Notes: generated from the sequence alone by a model not told the origin. A stretch of 64,000 bases of DNA from CAWCXF01 sp963799455 (GCA_963799455.1 CAWCXF010000007.1:1677514-1741513), one strand, 5' to 3'; positions 17,049 to 28,555 are shown, counted from the first letter of the stretch. Program-made: numbers and translations.

Positions 17049-18974
17049 ATGAGCGAGCGACCCCGGACCCCGACCCTGGACCGCGTGCACGAGCCCGCGG
17101 ACCTCAGGCGGCTCACCGACGCCGACCTCAAGCGCATTGCGGGAGAGTTGCGCGCCGAGGTGATCTCCGCCGTCTCCGAGACCGGCGGGCACCTCGGCGC
17201 AGGGCTCGGCGTGGTCGAGCTGACGGTGGCGCTCCACGCCGTGTTCGACACGCCGCGCGACAAGGTGATCTGGGACGTGGGCCACCAGTGCTACCCGCAC
17301 AAGGTGCTCACGGGCCGGCGCGAGCGCATCCGCACGCTGCGCCAGGAGGGCGGGCTCTCGGGCTTCACCAAGCGCTCCGAGTCCCCCTACGACCCCTTCG
17401 GCGCCGCCCACTCCTCGACCTCGATCAGCGCGGCCCTGGGCTACGCCGTCGCGCGCGACCTCGGCGGGCGCACGCCCGAGGGCATCGGCGACGTGGTGGC
17501 GGTGATCGGCGACGGCGCGATGTCGGCCGGCATGGCCTTCGAGGCGATGAACAACGCGGGCCACCTGGGCAAGCGCCTGATCGTCGTCCTCAACGACAAC
17601 GAGATGAGCATAGCACCCCCCGTGGGGGCGCTCTCGTCCTACCTGTCGCGCCTCTACGCCGGCGCGCCGTTCCAGGATTTCAAGGCGGCGGCCGAGAACG
17701 CCGTCGCGCTCCTGCCGCCGCCGCTCAGGGAGGGCGCCAAGCGCGCCAAGGAGCTCGTCAAGGGCATCGCCTTCGGCGGCACGCTCTTCGAGGAGCTGGG
17801 GTTCTCCTACCTCGGGCCCATCGACGGCCACGACCTCGACCAGCTCCTGCCCGTGCTGCGCACGGTGCGCGCGCGCGCCCACGGGCCGGTGCTGCTCCAC
17901 GTCGTCACCCGGAAGGGCAAGGGCTACCCGCCCGCCGAGGCCGCCGCCGACCGCGGCCACGCCACCGCGAAGTTCGACGTGGTGACGGGCGAGCAGTCGA
18001 AGGCCAAGTCGAACGCGCCGTCCTACACCAAGGTCTTCGCCCAGACGCTCACCAAGCTCGCCGAGGGCGACCCGCGCATCGTCGCCGTCACCGCCGCGAT
18101 GCCCGACGGCACCGGGCTCAACCTCTTCGCCAAAGCGTTCCCCGAGCGGTGCTTCGACGTCGGCATCGCCGAGCAGCACGGCGTGACCTTCTGCGCCGGG
18201 CTCGCCGCGGGCGGGATGCGACCCTTCGCGGCGATCTACTCGACCTTCCTGCAGCGCGGCTACGACCAGGTGGTCCACGACGTGGCGATCCAGCGCCTGC
18301 CCGTGCGCTTCGCCATCGACCGCGCGGGCCTCGTCGGGGCAGACGGCGCGACCCACGCCGGCGCCTTCGACGTGGCCTACCTGTCGAACCTGCCGGGCTT
18401 CGTCGTCATGGCCGCCGCCGACGAGGCCGAGCTCGTCCACATGGTCGCCACGGCGGCCCGGCACGACGAGGGCCCGATCGCCTTCCGCTTCCCCCGCGGC
18501 GAGGGCGTGGGCGTGGAGCTGCCCGAGCGCGGCGAGCCCCTGGAGATCGGCAAGGGTCGCATGATCCGCGAGGGCTCGGGCGTGGCGATCCTGTCGTTCG
18601 GCACCCGCCTCGCGGAGGTGCTGCGCGCCTGCGAGGCGCTCGAAGCCCGCGGCATCCGCCCCACCGTCGCCGACGCGCGGTTCGCCAAGCCCCTCGACCG
18701 CGACCTGATCCTGGGCCTCGCTCGCGCGCACTCCGCGCTGATCACCATCGAGGAGGGCGCCGTGGGCGGCTTCGGCTCCCACGTGGCGCAGCTGCTGGCC
18801 GAGGAGGGCGTGTTCGACCGGGGACTCGCCTTCCGCTCGATGGTGCTGCCCGACGACTTCATCGACCAGGCGAGCCCGCGCGACATGTACGCGGTGGCGG
18901 GGCTCAACGCCGAGGACGTGGAGGGCCTCGTGCTGGAGGTGCTGGGCGTGGAGCGGCTGCGCGGGCGGGCGTGA
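17049..18974 (+). CDS. dxs: 1-deoxy-D-xylulose-5-phosphate synthase
   Basis: A 641-residue thiamine diphosphate enzyme that condenses pyruvate and glyceraldehyde 3-phosphate, the first step of the MEP pathway. Landmarks: VGHQCYPHKVLTG, the TPP/Mg motif GDGAMSAGMAFEAMNNAG, LNDNEMSIAPPVGALSSYLS, catalytic Glu in GIAEQHGVTFCAGLAAGGM, and DRAGLVGADGATHAG of the C-terminal domains. The ATG at 17049 follows a GGGAGGACGAG ribosome site and gives the usual family N-terminus (TLDRVHEPADLRRL). Full length. Confidence 0.96.
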   Translation: MSERPRTPTLDRVHEPADLRRLTDADLKRIAGELRAEVISAVSETGGHLGAGLGVVELTVALHAVFDTPRDKVIWDVGHQCYPHKVLTGRRERIRTLRQEGGLSGFTKRSESPYDPFGAAHSSTSISAALGYAVARDLGGRTPEGIGDVVAVIGDGAMSAGMAFEAMNNAGHLGKRLIVVLNDNEMSIAPPVGALSSYLSRLYAGAPFQDFKAAAENAVALLPPPLREGAKRAKELVKGIAFGGTLFEELGFSYLGPIDGHDLDQLLPVLRTVRARAHGPVLLHVVTRKGKGYPPAEAAADRGHATAKFDVVTGEQSKAKSNAPSYTKVFAQTLTKLAEGDPRIVAVTAAMPDGTGLNLFAKAFPERCFDVGIAEQHGVTFCAGLAAGGMRPFAAIYSTFLQRGYDQVVHDVAIQRLPVRFAIDRAGLVGADGATHAGAFDVAYLSNLPGFVVMAAADEAELVHMVATAARHDEGPIAFRFPRGEGVGVELPERGEPLEIGKGRMIREGSGVAILSFGTRLAEVLRACEALEARGIRPTVADARFAKPLDRDLILGLARAHSALITIEEGAVGGFGSHVAQLLAEEGVFDRGLAFRSMVLPDDFIDQASPRDMYAVAGLNAEDVEGLVLEVLGVERLRGRA

Positions 18975-19073
18975 GGGCGAACTCCGAAGCTGCGTGCGCG
19001 AGCGATGAGCGGCCGCGCGTAACGAAAGCCCGGCGCGACGCGTCGGATGCCCTGGAGGTGGCGATGACGCACG

Positions 19074-19733
19074 ATGACGCACGATGATCCGGACGAGGTG
19101 GACGCCGATCCCGGGCCCCAGGCCGCGGCGTCGGCGGACGCCGCGGTGCGCCGGGCGCTGGTGGAGAGCCGCCGGCAGCTGCACGGGTTCCTGCGGCGGC
19201 GGCTGGGCAGCGCGGAGGAGGCCGAGGAGGTGCTCCAGGCCTTCATGCTGCGGGCGGTCGAGCGCGCTGGCGACCTGCGCGACGTGCGCACGGTGCGCGG
19301 CTGGCTGAGCCGGCTCCTCGCAACCAGCATCGCGGACCATCGGCGGCAGGCCGCGCGGCGGCGGCGGAGGGAGGCGGTGATGACGCCCGAGTTCTTCGAC
19401 ACCACCCCCGAGGAGCCCGACCCCGAGCTGGAGGAGGCGGTCTGCAACTGCCTCTACAAGCTGCTGCCGACGCTGAGCCCGGAGCATGCCGACGTCATCT
19501 GGCGCGTCGACCTGACGGGCGAGGAGCGCGCGGCGGTGGCGGCGCGGCTCGGCATCACCCTCAACGCGCTCGGCGTGCGGCTGCACCGCGCGCGCCGGGC
19601 GCTGAAGCGGCGGCTTGAGGAGATGTGCCTGACCTGCCCGGTGCATGGCTATCTCGACTGCGGCTGCGAGGCGGCCGAGCGCGCGCGGCGACGGCTCGCC
19701 GAGGCGCGCGGCGCGCGAGGGGAGGGGCCGTAA
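19074..19733 (+). CDS. ECF-type sigma factor with C-terminal Cys/His cluster
   Basis: A 219-residue sigma-70 family protein. Region 2 is LHGFLRRRLGSAEEAEEVLQ and RTVRGWLSRLLATSIADHRR, and region 4 is EERAAVAARLGITLNALGVR followed by LHRARRALKRRLEE. The tail CLTCPVHGYLDCGC is a likely metal- or redox-sensing cluster, which suits the metal ATPase genes just downstream. No anti-sigma gene is adjacent, so the Cys cluster may supply control. The ATG at 19074 is required: an identical ATGACGCACG copy 10 bp upstream reads only MTHDDAR before a stop, and the ribosome site GGAGG is better placed for that first copy. Confidence 0.88.
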   Translation: MTHDDPDEVDADPGPQAAASADAAVRRALVESRRQLHGFLRRRLGSAEEAEEVLQAFMLRAVERAGDLRDVRTVRGWLSRLLATSIADHRRQAARRRRREAVMTPEFFDTTPEEPDPELEEAVCNCLYKLLPTLSPEHADVIWRVDLTGEERAAVAARLGITLNALGVRLHRARRALKRRLEEMCLTCPVHGYLDCGCEAAERARRRLAEARGARGEGP

Positions 19734-19786
19734 CGCCGGCGCCGGCGCCGCGTCCATGATTCCAGACGACGGAAGAGCTGCACGAC

Positions 19787-19863
19787 GGAAGAGCTGCGGA
19801 AGAGCTGCGGAAGAGCTGCGGAAGAGCTGCGGAAGAGCTGCGGAAGAGCTGCGGAAGAGCCGC
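19787..19863. repeat. Seven-copy 11-bp tandem repeat (ggaagagctgc)
   Basis: Six exact and one variant (ggaagagccgc) copies in direct head-to-tail order, with one more isolated copy at 19,771. The 11-base period is close to one helical turn, so every copy faces the same side of DNA. It fills the gap between the ECF sigma gene and the Cys-rich ORF/ATPase genes. A protein-binding array is possible; slippage is the alternative. Confidence 0.8.
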
Positions 19864-19912
19864 GGCGACGCGGCCGACCCGTGCGTCGTGCGACGGGCCA
19901 GGAGGAACGGCG

Positions 19913-20154
19913 ATGAGCGCGCAACCAAGCGATCCGCGGAGCCGCGGCGGATGCTGCTGCGGCCACCCTGCGACGGCGTCCGACGTGGCGGGGCGGCCCA
20001 CCGGCCGGCAGGCCGCGGAGCGGTCGCGTGAGACGGCGCGCGCGGCGCCTTCGGACCCCTCGACGGGCTGCCGCTGCGGCGGACGAGATCCCCGTCGCGG
20101 CCCCGCGCGTCCTTCGGGGACGAGATTTCGGCGGCAAGAGTTGGGAGCCCCATC

Positions 20155-20158
<4 letters not shown>
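19913..20158 (+). CDS. Small Cys-rich protein coupled to the metal ATPase (81 aa)
   Basis: An 81-residue ORF with an N-terminal GGCCCGHPATASD cluster and a central STGCRCGG. The ribosome site AGGAGG lies 7 nt before the ATG, among the best in the window. The stop overlaps the GTG of the ATPase gene as GTGA. The Cys clusters suggest metal binding, perhaps delivery to the pump. Alternatively this is the original N-terminus of the ATPase, cut off by a frameshift: many such pumps begin with a short CCxxH-type tail. The second half is low-complexity Arg/Gly, so its folding is doubtful. Confidence 0.5.
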
Positions 20159-22575
<2,417 letters not shown>

Positions 22576-22601
22576 GCCGCCGGGACCGGGGGGGCGCGGG
22601 C

Positions 22602-22898
22602 ATGAGCCAGGACGACGACGGCGGCCGGCGCGGCGTCTTCGCCTCGCGCAGCACCATGACGCTCGTGGTCTTCCTCGGGGTGGGCGGCTTCTACCTGATC
22701 GCCGAGCATTCGGCCCATCTGGTGGGCCTCGGGCCGCTCGCCCTGCTGCTCCTGCTCTGCGTCGTGATGCATGTCTTCATGCATCGCGGGCACAAGGGGC
22801 ACGGCGGGCACGGCGGGCACGGAGGGAGCGACGGGCACGAAGGGAGCGACGGCTCCTCGCGCGCGCCCGACGCGGACCCTCGGGGAGACCCGCGATGA
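22602..22898 (+). CDS. DUF2933-like small membrane protein with His/Gly tail
   Basis: A 98-residue protein with two predicted membrane helices (STMTLVVFLGVGGFYLIAEH, then LVGLGPLALLLLLCVVMHVF) and a C-terminal MHRGHKGHGGHGGHGG tail that could bind metal. DUF2933 proteins are regularly found beside copper ATPases and isoprenylcysteine-methyltransferase-like proteins, exactly as here. It is 26 bp downstream of the ATPase and overlaps the next gene by 4 bp (ATGA). Function unknown, probably part of metal handling in the inner membrane. Confidence 0.85.
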   Translation: MSQDDDGGRRGVFASRSTMTLVVFLGVGGFYLIAEHSAHLVGLGPLALLLLLCVVMHVFMHRGHKGHGGHGGHGGSDGHEGSDGSSRAPDADPRGDPR

Positions 22899-23551
22899 CC
22901 GACGCCGCTCCCGCCTACGGGCTCTGGCTGCTGGTCGTGCTCAACTCGGCGGTCTTCATCCTGTTCGCGTTCAGCTTCTTCAAGCCCAGGACGCCGCGCG
23001 ACTGGCGCTCCTTCGGCGCCTTCAGCGCCTTCCTGGTGGCGCTCTTCACCGAGATGTACGGGTTCCCGCTGACCATCTACCTGCTCTCGGGCTGGTTGCA
23101 GAGCACCTATCCGGGCATCGACTGGCTGTCGCACGACGCCGGCCACCTGCCCGAGATGCTGCTGGGCTGGCGGGCGAACCCCCATCTCGGGCCGTTCCAC
23201 CTCCTGAGCTTCGTCTTCATCGGCGGCGGCTTCGTGCTGATCGCGTCGGCCTGGAAGGTGCTCCACGCGGCGCAGCGGCAGGGGCTCCTGGCGACGACCG
23301 GCCTTTATGCCCACCTGCGGCACCCGCAATACGCGGGCTTCGTCCTCATCATGGCCGGCTTCCTGCTGCAATGGCCGACGCTGCTGACGCTGGCGATGTT
23401 CCCGGTGCTCGTCGTGATGTACCTGCGCCTGGCGCGCGCCGAGGAGCGCGAGGCGCTGGCCGCCTTCGGCGACGCCTACGGGCGCTACGCGGCGCGCGTG
23501 CCGGGGTTCGTGCCGCGCCGTTCCGCCCGCGGCAGCCGGAGCGCGTCGTGA
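22895..23551 (+). CDS. Isoprenylcysteine carboxyl methyltransferase-family membrane protein
   Basis: A 218-residue polytopic protein with about five helices. The family signature is in the C-terminal part: GLYAHLRHPQYAGFVLIMAGF, then MYLRLARAEEREALAAFGDAYGRY, which in ICMT/PEMT enzymes forms the S-adenosylmethionine site. The bacterial substrate is unknown. It starts inside the DUF2933 gene (ATGA) and its stop overlaps the GTG of glgX (GTGA). The metal-transport and glycogen genes are therefore one transcriptional unit. Confidence 0.87.
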   Translation: MTDAAPAYGLWLLVVLNSAVFILFAFSFFKPRTPRDWRSFGAFSAFLVALFTEMYGFPLTIYLLSGWLQSTYPGIDWLSHDAGHLPEMLLGWRANPHLGPFHLLSFVFIGGGFVLIASAWKVLHAAQRQGLLATTGLYAHLRHPQYAGFVLIMAGFLLQWPTLLTLAMFPVLVVMYLRLARAEEREALAAFGDAYGRYAARVPGFVPRRSARGSRSAS

Positions 23552-25785
23552 CGGCCCACCACCCCGCGGCGCCGGCGGCCGGGCGGCGCATCGCCGCGCA
23601 GGGGCTGGAGATCCGGCCGGGGAGCCCGCTGGTCCTCGGCGTGCGCGACTGCTGCGACGGGTTCAACTTCGCGGTCTTCTCCCGGCACGCCGAGAGGGTC
23701 GAGCTTCTGCTCTACGACGCGGTCGAGGCGCGCGCCCCCGCGCTGGTGGTCGCGCTCGACCCGGCGGCGCACCGGACCGGCGACGTCTGGCACGTGCTCG
23801 TCGGCGGCATCGCATGGGGCCAGGCCTTCGCCTGGCGCGTCCACGGCCCCTGGGATCCGCGGCGCGGGCATCGGTTCGACGCGCGCCGGGCGCTGCTCGA
23901 TCCCCACGCCACGGCGGTCGCCGGGACCGCGGCGTGGGACTTCGCCCGCCTCACGTCGCGCCCGCCCCCCGACCCGGCCGAGACGGGCGACGCGCCCCCC
24001 GTGCTCGCGGCGCGGTCGCTGCTCGCGGACCGGCGGTTCGACTGGCAGGGCGTGGCGCGGCCCCGGCGGCCCTGGTCGCAGACGGTGATCTACGAGGCCC
24101 ATGTGCGCGGCCTGACCATCCACCCCTCCGCCGGGGTCCGGGAGCCGGGCGGGTTCCTCGGCGTCGTCGAGAAGATCCCCCATCTCCGAGACCTCGGGAT
24201 CACCGCCCTCGAGCTGATGCCGGTGCAGGAGTTCGACAGCCGCGCCAACCCGCGCGCGGACCCGGCCACCGGCGCGCCGCTCGGCAACTACTGGGGCTAC
24301 GATCCCGTCGCCTTCTTCGCCCCGAAGGAGGGCTACGGCAGCGGGCGCGCGCCCGGGTGCCAGGTGGCGGAGTTCAAGACGATGGTGCGCGAGCTGCACC
24401 GCGCCGGCATCGAGGTGATCCTCGACGTCGTCTTCAACCACACCGCCGAGGGCGGCGAGGACGGGCCGACCCTGAGCTTCCGCGGCTTCGACGCCTCGAT
24501 CTACTACCTGCTCGACCCGGACGGCGGCTACCGGAACTTCTCGGGCTGCGGCAACACGGTGAACTGCAACCACCCGGTCGTGCGCGACCACATCGTCGAG
24601 TGCCTGCGCCACTGGGTCGCCGAGATGGGGGTGGACGGGTTCCGCTTCGACCTCGCCTCGATCCTCGGCCGGGGCGAGGACGGCGCGCTGCTCGAGGATC
24701 CGCCGCTCCTGGAACGGATCGCCGAGGATCCGCTGCTGCACGACGTCAAGCTGATCGCCGAGGCCTGGGACGCGGCCGGCGCGTTCCAGGTCGGGCGCTT
24801 CCCCGGCCGGCGATGGGCCGAATGGAACTGCCACTTCCGCGACGACGTCCGCCGCTTCTGGCGCGGCGATCCGGGGCTGCGCGGGGCGCTTGCCTCGCGG
24901 CTCTGCGGCAGCGCCGACCTCTACCAGCGCGCGAAGTCGCCGCTCGCCAGCATCAACTTCGTCGCCTGCCACGACGGGTCCACCCTGAACGACCTGGTGA
25001 GCTACGCGCGCAAGCACAACGAGGCCAACGGCGAGGACAACCGCGACGGCCCGGGCGAGGAGTTCGGCGCCAATCACGGCGTCGAGGGGCCGACCGACGA
25101 CCCCGCCGTCGAGCGCATCCGGCTCCGGCAGATCAGGAACATGCTGGCCACGCTCCTGCTGTCGCGCGGCGTGCCGATGATCCTGGGCGGAGACGAGTTC
25201 CGCCGCACGCAGGGGGGCAACAACAACGCCTATTGCCAGGACAACGAGACCTCCTGGCACGACTGGCGCCTGGTCGAGCGGAACGCGGGCCTGCTGCGCT
25301 TCGTGAGGGATCTGATCGGCATCCGCCGGCGCTTCGCGGCGCTGCGCTCGGACGGCTTTTACACCGACCGCGAGGTCGCCTGGTTCGACCGCGACGGCGG
25401 CACGCCCGACTGGGGCGGCCCGGGCAGCACGCTCGGCATGCTGATCCATCCGGCCGCCGCGACGCCGGCGTCGGCGTCGCGGGCGGGGGCGGGGGCGGGG
25501 GCGGACGACGCCGCGCTGTGCCTGATGTTCAACGCCGGCGGCGCACCGGCCGACTTCGCCTTGCCGCAAGCGCCGGGCGGCTCGTGGCGGCGCGTGCTCG
25601 ACACGGCCGCGGACGCGCCGGACGAGGTGGTGGCGGCCCCCGACGGGCCGGATCGCCTCCCGGCCTCGGCCGGCCACCGGCTCGCCCCCCGCTCGATGGC
25701 GTTGCTCGCCGCATTCCCCGCGGACCGCCCCGCGGGCCGCCCGCGGACGATCGAGGGCCCGGCCGTGCCGGGCGACACCCCCTGA
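23548..25785 (+). CDS. glgX: Glycogen debranching enzyme GlgX
   Basis: A 745-residue GH13 enzyme that cleaves alpha-1,6 branches from limit glycogen. An N-terminal CBM48-type domain (FNFAVFSRHAERVELLLYDA) is followed by the barrel: VIYEAHVRGLTIHPSAGVR, VILDVVFNHTAEGGEDG, the nucleophile Asp in VDGFRFDLASILGR, the acid Glu in KLIAEAWDAAGAFQVG and NFVACHDGSTLNDLV. GGDEFRRTQGGNNNAYCQDN is typical of GlgX/TreX. The GTG at 23548 is set by the GTGA overlap with the upstream gene. Gly/Ala-rich insert near 25,480-25,510. It feeds short glucans to the phosphorylase two genes on. Confidence 0.93.
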   Translation: MTAHHPAAPAAGRRIAAQGLEIRPGSPLVLGVRDCCDGFNFAVFSRHAERVELLLYDAVEARAPALVVALDPAAHRTGDVWHVLVGGIAWGQAFAWRVHGPWDPRRGHRFDARRALLDPHATAVAGTAAWDFARLTSRPPPDPAETGDAPPVLAARSLLADRRFDWQGVARPRRPWSQTVIYEAHVRGLTIHPSAGVREPGGFLGVVEKIPHLRDLGITALELMPVQEFDSRANPRADPATGAPLGNYWGYDPVAFFAPKEGYGSGRAPGCQVAEFKTMVRELHRAGIEVILDVVFNHTAEGGEDGPTLSFRGFDASIYYLLDPDGGYRNFSGCGNTVNCNHPVVRDHIVECLRHWVAEMGVDGFRFDLASILGRGEDGALLEDPPLLERIAEDPLLHDVKLIAEAWDAAGAFQVGRFPGRRWAEWNCHFRDDVRRFWRGDPGLRGALASRLCGSADLYQRAKSPLASINFVACHDGSTLNDLVSYARKHNEANGEDNRDGPGEEFGANHGVEGPTDDPAVERIRLRQIRNMLATLLLSRGVPMILGGDEFRRTQGGNNNAYCQDNETSWHDWRLVERNAGLLRFVRDLIGIRRRFAALRSDGFYTDREVAWFDRDGGTPDWGGPGSTLGMLIHPAAATPASASRAGAGAGADDAALCLMFNAGGAPADFALPQAPGGSWRRVLDTAADAPDEVVAAPDGPDRLPASAGHRLAPRSMALLAAFPADRPAGRPRTIEGPAVPGDTP

Positions 25786-25801
25786 AGCGAGGAGAGACCC
25801 C

Positions 25802-26857
25802 ATGGCTCAACAACCGAAGGCGCGCGTCGCGGTCAACGGCTACGGCGTGATCGGCAAGCGCGTCGCCGATGCGGTGGCCCTGCAGGACGACATGGAGCTG
25901 GCCGGCGTGGCCGATGTCGCCGCCGACTGGCGGGCGCGCATGGTGACGCGCAGGGGGTTCCGCCTGCACGGCGCCACCGACGAGCATGCCGGGGCGATGC
26001 GCGCGGCGGGGATCGAGGTCGCAGGCACGCTCGACGACCTCCTGGACGCGGCCGACGTGGTCGTCGACTGCACGCCGAAGAACGTCGCGGCGAAGAACGT
26101 CGAGACCTACCGGCAGAGGGGCATCAAGTTCATCCTCCAGGGCGGCGAGAAGCACGAGGTCACGGGCCATTCCTTCGTCGCCGAGGCCAACTACGACAGC
26201 GCGCTCGACCGCGACAGCACCCGCGTCGTCTCGTGCAACACCACCTCGACGGTGCGCACGCTGACCGCGCTCAAGCGCGCCGGGCTGCTCGGCCGCGCGA
26301 GGGGCACCCTGCTGCGGCGCGCGACCGATCCCTGGGAGAGCCATCTGGGCGGGATCATGAACACGCTGGTGCCCGAGCCCGAGATCCCCAGCCACCAGGG
26401 GCCCGACGCCCAGAGCGTCGATCCCGAGCTCGACGTCCTCACCATGGCGGTGAAGGTGCCCGAGACGCTCGCCCACCTGCACTACTGGTCGGTGCAGATG
26501 ACCCGGCCGGCCGACAAGGACGAGGTGCTCGCGGCGTTCCGCGCCGCCTCGCGCATCGCGCTGATCGAGGTCGGCGACGGGCTCGGCGCGATCAACGTGG
26601 TGAAGGAGATGATGGCCGATCTCGGGCGCCCGCACGACAACCTCTACGAGGTGGCGCTGTGGTCCGACATGCTGAGGGTGCAGGGCGACGAGCTCTTCTA
26701 CGCCTACATGGTGGACAACCAGGCGATCGTGATCCCCGAGACGGTGGACGCGATCCGGGCGCTGACCGGGCGGGTCCGCGACGCCGAGCGCTCGATCGCG
26801 GCGACGAACGCCTCGCTCGGCGTCGGCGCGGTCGCGGACGCGCTCGGCGGGCGCTGA
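25802..26857 (+). CDS. Archaeal-type (type II) NAD(P)-dependent glyceraldehyde-3-phosphate dehydrogenase
   Basis: A 351-residue protein matching the archaeal GAPDH family rather than bacterial GapA. The coenzyme loop is VAVNGYGVIGKRVADAV, the catalytic Cys lies in VVSCNTTSTVRTL, and DATPW-type segments are represented by LRRATDPWESHLGGIMNT. VVDCTPKNVAAKN and GGEKHEVTGHSFVAEANYD are also family-typical. It would phosphorylate and oxidise glyceraldehyde 3-phosphate, possibly with NADP. A GAGGAGAG ribosome site precedes the ATG. It sits 16 bp after glgX and 3 bp before glgP, so it belongs to the glucan-degradation operon. Probably acquired by transfer. Confidence 0.9.
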   Translation: MAQQPKARVAVNGYGVIGKRVADAVALQDDMELAGVADVAADWRARMVTRRGFRLHGATDEHAGAMRAAGIEVAGTLDDLLDAADVVVDCTPKNVAAKNVETYRQRGIKFILQGGEKHEVTGHSFVAEANYDSALDRDSTRVVSCNTTSTVRTLTALKRAGLLGRARGTLLRRATDPWESHLGGIMNTLVPEPEIPSHQGPDAQSVDPELDVLTMAVKVPETLAHLHYWSVQMTRPADKDEVLAAFRAASRIALIEVGDGLGAINVVKEMMADLGRPHDNLYEVALWSDMLRVQGDELFYAYMVDNQAIVIPETVDAIRALTGRVRDAERSIAATNASLGVGAVADALGGR

Positions 26858-26860
26858 GCG

Positions 26861-28555
26861 ATGACCGCGATCGACCCGTTCCTGTCGCGCCCGCGGGTGG
26901 CCTACTTCTCGATGGAGATCGCGCTCCGGCCGCAGATGCACACCTATTCCGGCGGGCTCGGGGGGCTCGCCGGCGACACCGCGCGGTCGTGCGCCGAGCT
27001 CGACCTGCCGGTGGTCTTCGTCACGCTGGCCAGCCGCGAGGGCTACCTGCGCCAGGAGATCGACGGCGAGGGCCGGCAGGTCGACCACGCCGACCCGTGG
27101 GATCCGGCGGACTGGGCCGTGCCGCTCGGGGCGATGGTCGCGGTGACGATCGAGGGGCGGGCGGTCTGGATCCGGCCCTGGCTCCACGCCCTGAGCTGCC
27201 CGACCGGCCAGTCGGTGCCCGTCCTGCTGCTCGACACGCGGCTGGAGCAGAACGCGCCCGAGGACCGGGCGATCACCGACCGGCTCTACGGCGGCGACGC
27301 CGCTTGGCGGCTCAAGCAGGAGATCGTGCTGGGGATCGGCGGCGAGCGGCTCCTGCAGGCGCTCGGCTTCGAGATCGAGACCTACCACCTGAACGAGGGG
27401 CACGCGGCCCTGCTGACCGCGGCCCTGCTGCGCCGGCATCCGCGCATCACCCATCTCGCTGCGGGCGACGGGCTGCACTACGACGACGACCGGGTGCGCG
27501 AGGTCTGCGTCTTCACCACGCACACCCCGATCGAGGCGGGGCACGACCATTTCCCCTACGACCTCGTCGAGCGGCAGCTCGACGGGCCGGTCCCGATCGG
27601 CCAGCTCCGCCTGCTGGCGGGCGAGGACCAGCTCAACATGACCCGGCTGGCGCTGAACCTGAGCGGCTTCGTCAACGGCGTGGCGATCCGGCACGCCGAG
27701 ACCACCCGGAGCATGTTCCCCGGCTACGCCATCAAGGCGGTGACCAACGGCGTTCACGTCCCGACCTGGACGCATCCCGCCTTCGCGCGCCTGTTCCAGC
27801 GCATCGCCCCCGACTGGGCGCACGACCCCGAGCAGCTCGCGGTCGCCGACACGCTGCCCGACGCCGAGGTCTGGGAGGCGCATGGCGAGGCCAAGGCCGA
27901 GCTGATCGCCGAGATCCGCGCGCGCGCCGGGGTCGAGATGCGGCCCGACCTGCCGCTCGTCGCCTTCGCCCGCCGGATGACCGGATACAAGCGCGCGGAC
28001 CTGATCTTCTCGGACCTCGATCGGCTGCGCACGATCCACCGCGAGCGGCCGTTCCAGCTGGTGATGGCGGGCAAGGCGCATCCCGGCGACGAGGGCGGCA
28101 AGGCGCTGATCGCGCGCATCCACGGGTGCATGCGGGACATGCGCGACAGCGTGCCGATGGCGTTCCTGCCGGGCTACGACATGGCGCTCGCCAAGGTGAT
28201 GGTCGCGGGCGCCGACGTCTGGCTCAACACGCCCATGCCGCCGATGGAGGCTTCGGGCACCTCGGGCATGAAGGCGGCGGTGAACGGCGGGCTCAACCTC
28301 AGCGTGCTCGACGGCTGGTGGATCGAGGCCTGGATCGAGGGCGTCACCGGCTGGGCCGTGGGCCGCGACGACGGGCGCCACGAGGACGACGCGCAGGATC
28401 TCTACGAGAAGCTCGAGCGCGTCGTCCTGCCGCTCTACCACGACGACCGCGCGCGCTGGATCTGGATGATGAAGCAGGCGATCGGCAAGATCGCCCCGCG
28501 CTTCAACAGCCAGCGCATGATGCGCCGCTACGCCAGCGAGGCCTACCTGCGATAG
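26861..28555 (+). CDS. glgP: Short alpha-glucan phosphorylase (GT35)
   Basis: A 564-residue phosphorylase of the short Thermotoga-type subfamily; E. coli GlgP is about 815 residues. It releases glucose 1-phosphate from alpha-1,4-glucans with PLP. The PLP region is SGTSGMKAAVNGGLNLSVLD, preceded by NTPMPPMEA. Other marks are VAYFSMEIALRPQMHTYSGG at the N-terminus, YHLNEGHAALL, FTTHTPIEAGHDHFP and VAFARRMTGYKRADLIF. It follows the GAPDH gene by 3 bp and ends the operon at a hairpin. Members of this subfamily prefer short maltodextrins, which fits its pairing with GlgX. Confidence 0.92.
   Translation: MTAIDPFLSRPRVAYFSMEIALRPQMHTYSGGLGGLAGDTARSCAELDLPVVFVTLASREGYLRQEIDGEGRQVDHADPWDPADWAVPLGAMVAVTIEGRAVWIRPWLHALSCPTGQSVPVLLLDTRLEQNAPEDRAITDRLYGGDAAWRLKQEIVLGIGGERLLQALGFEIETYHLNEGHAALLTAALLRRHPRITHLAAGDGLHYDDDRVREVCVFTTHTPIEAGHDHFPYDLVERQLDGPVPIGQLRLLAGEDQLNMTRLALNLSGFVNGVAIRHAETTRSMFPGYAIKAVTNGVHVPTWTHPAFARLFQRIAPDWAHDPEQLAVADTLPDAEVWEAHGEAKAELIAEIRARAGVEMRPDLPLVAFARRMTGYKRADLIFSDLDRLRTIHRERPFQLVMAGKAHPGDEGGKALIARIHGCMRDMRDSVPMAFLPGYDMALAKVMVAGADVWLNTPMPPMEASGTSGMKAAVNGGLNLSVLDGWWIEAWIEGVTGWAVGRDDGRHEDDAQDLYEKLERVVLPLYHDDRARWIWMMKQAIGKIAPRFNSQRMMRRYASEAYLR

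Noticed and set aside
19784..19870. The 11-bp repeat array considered as a CRISPR
   Set aside because: Units are contiguous with no spacers and far too short.
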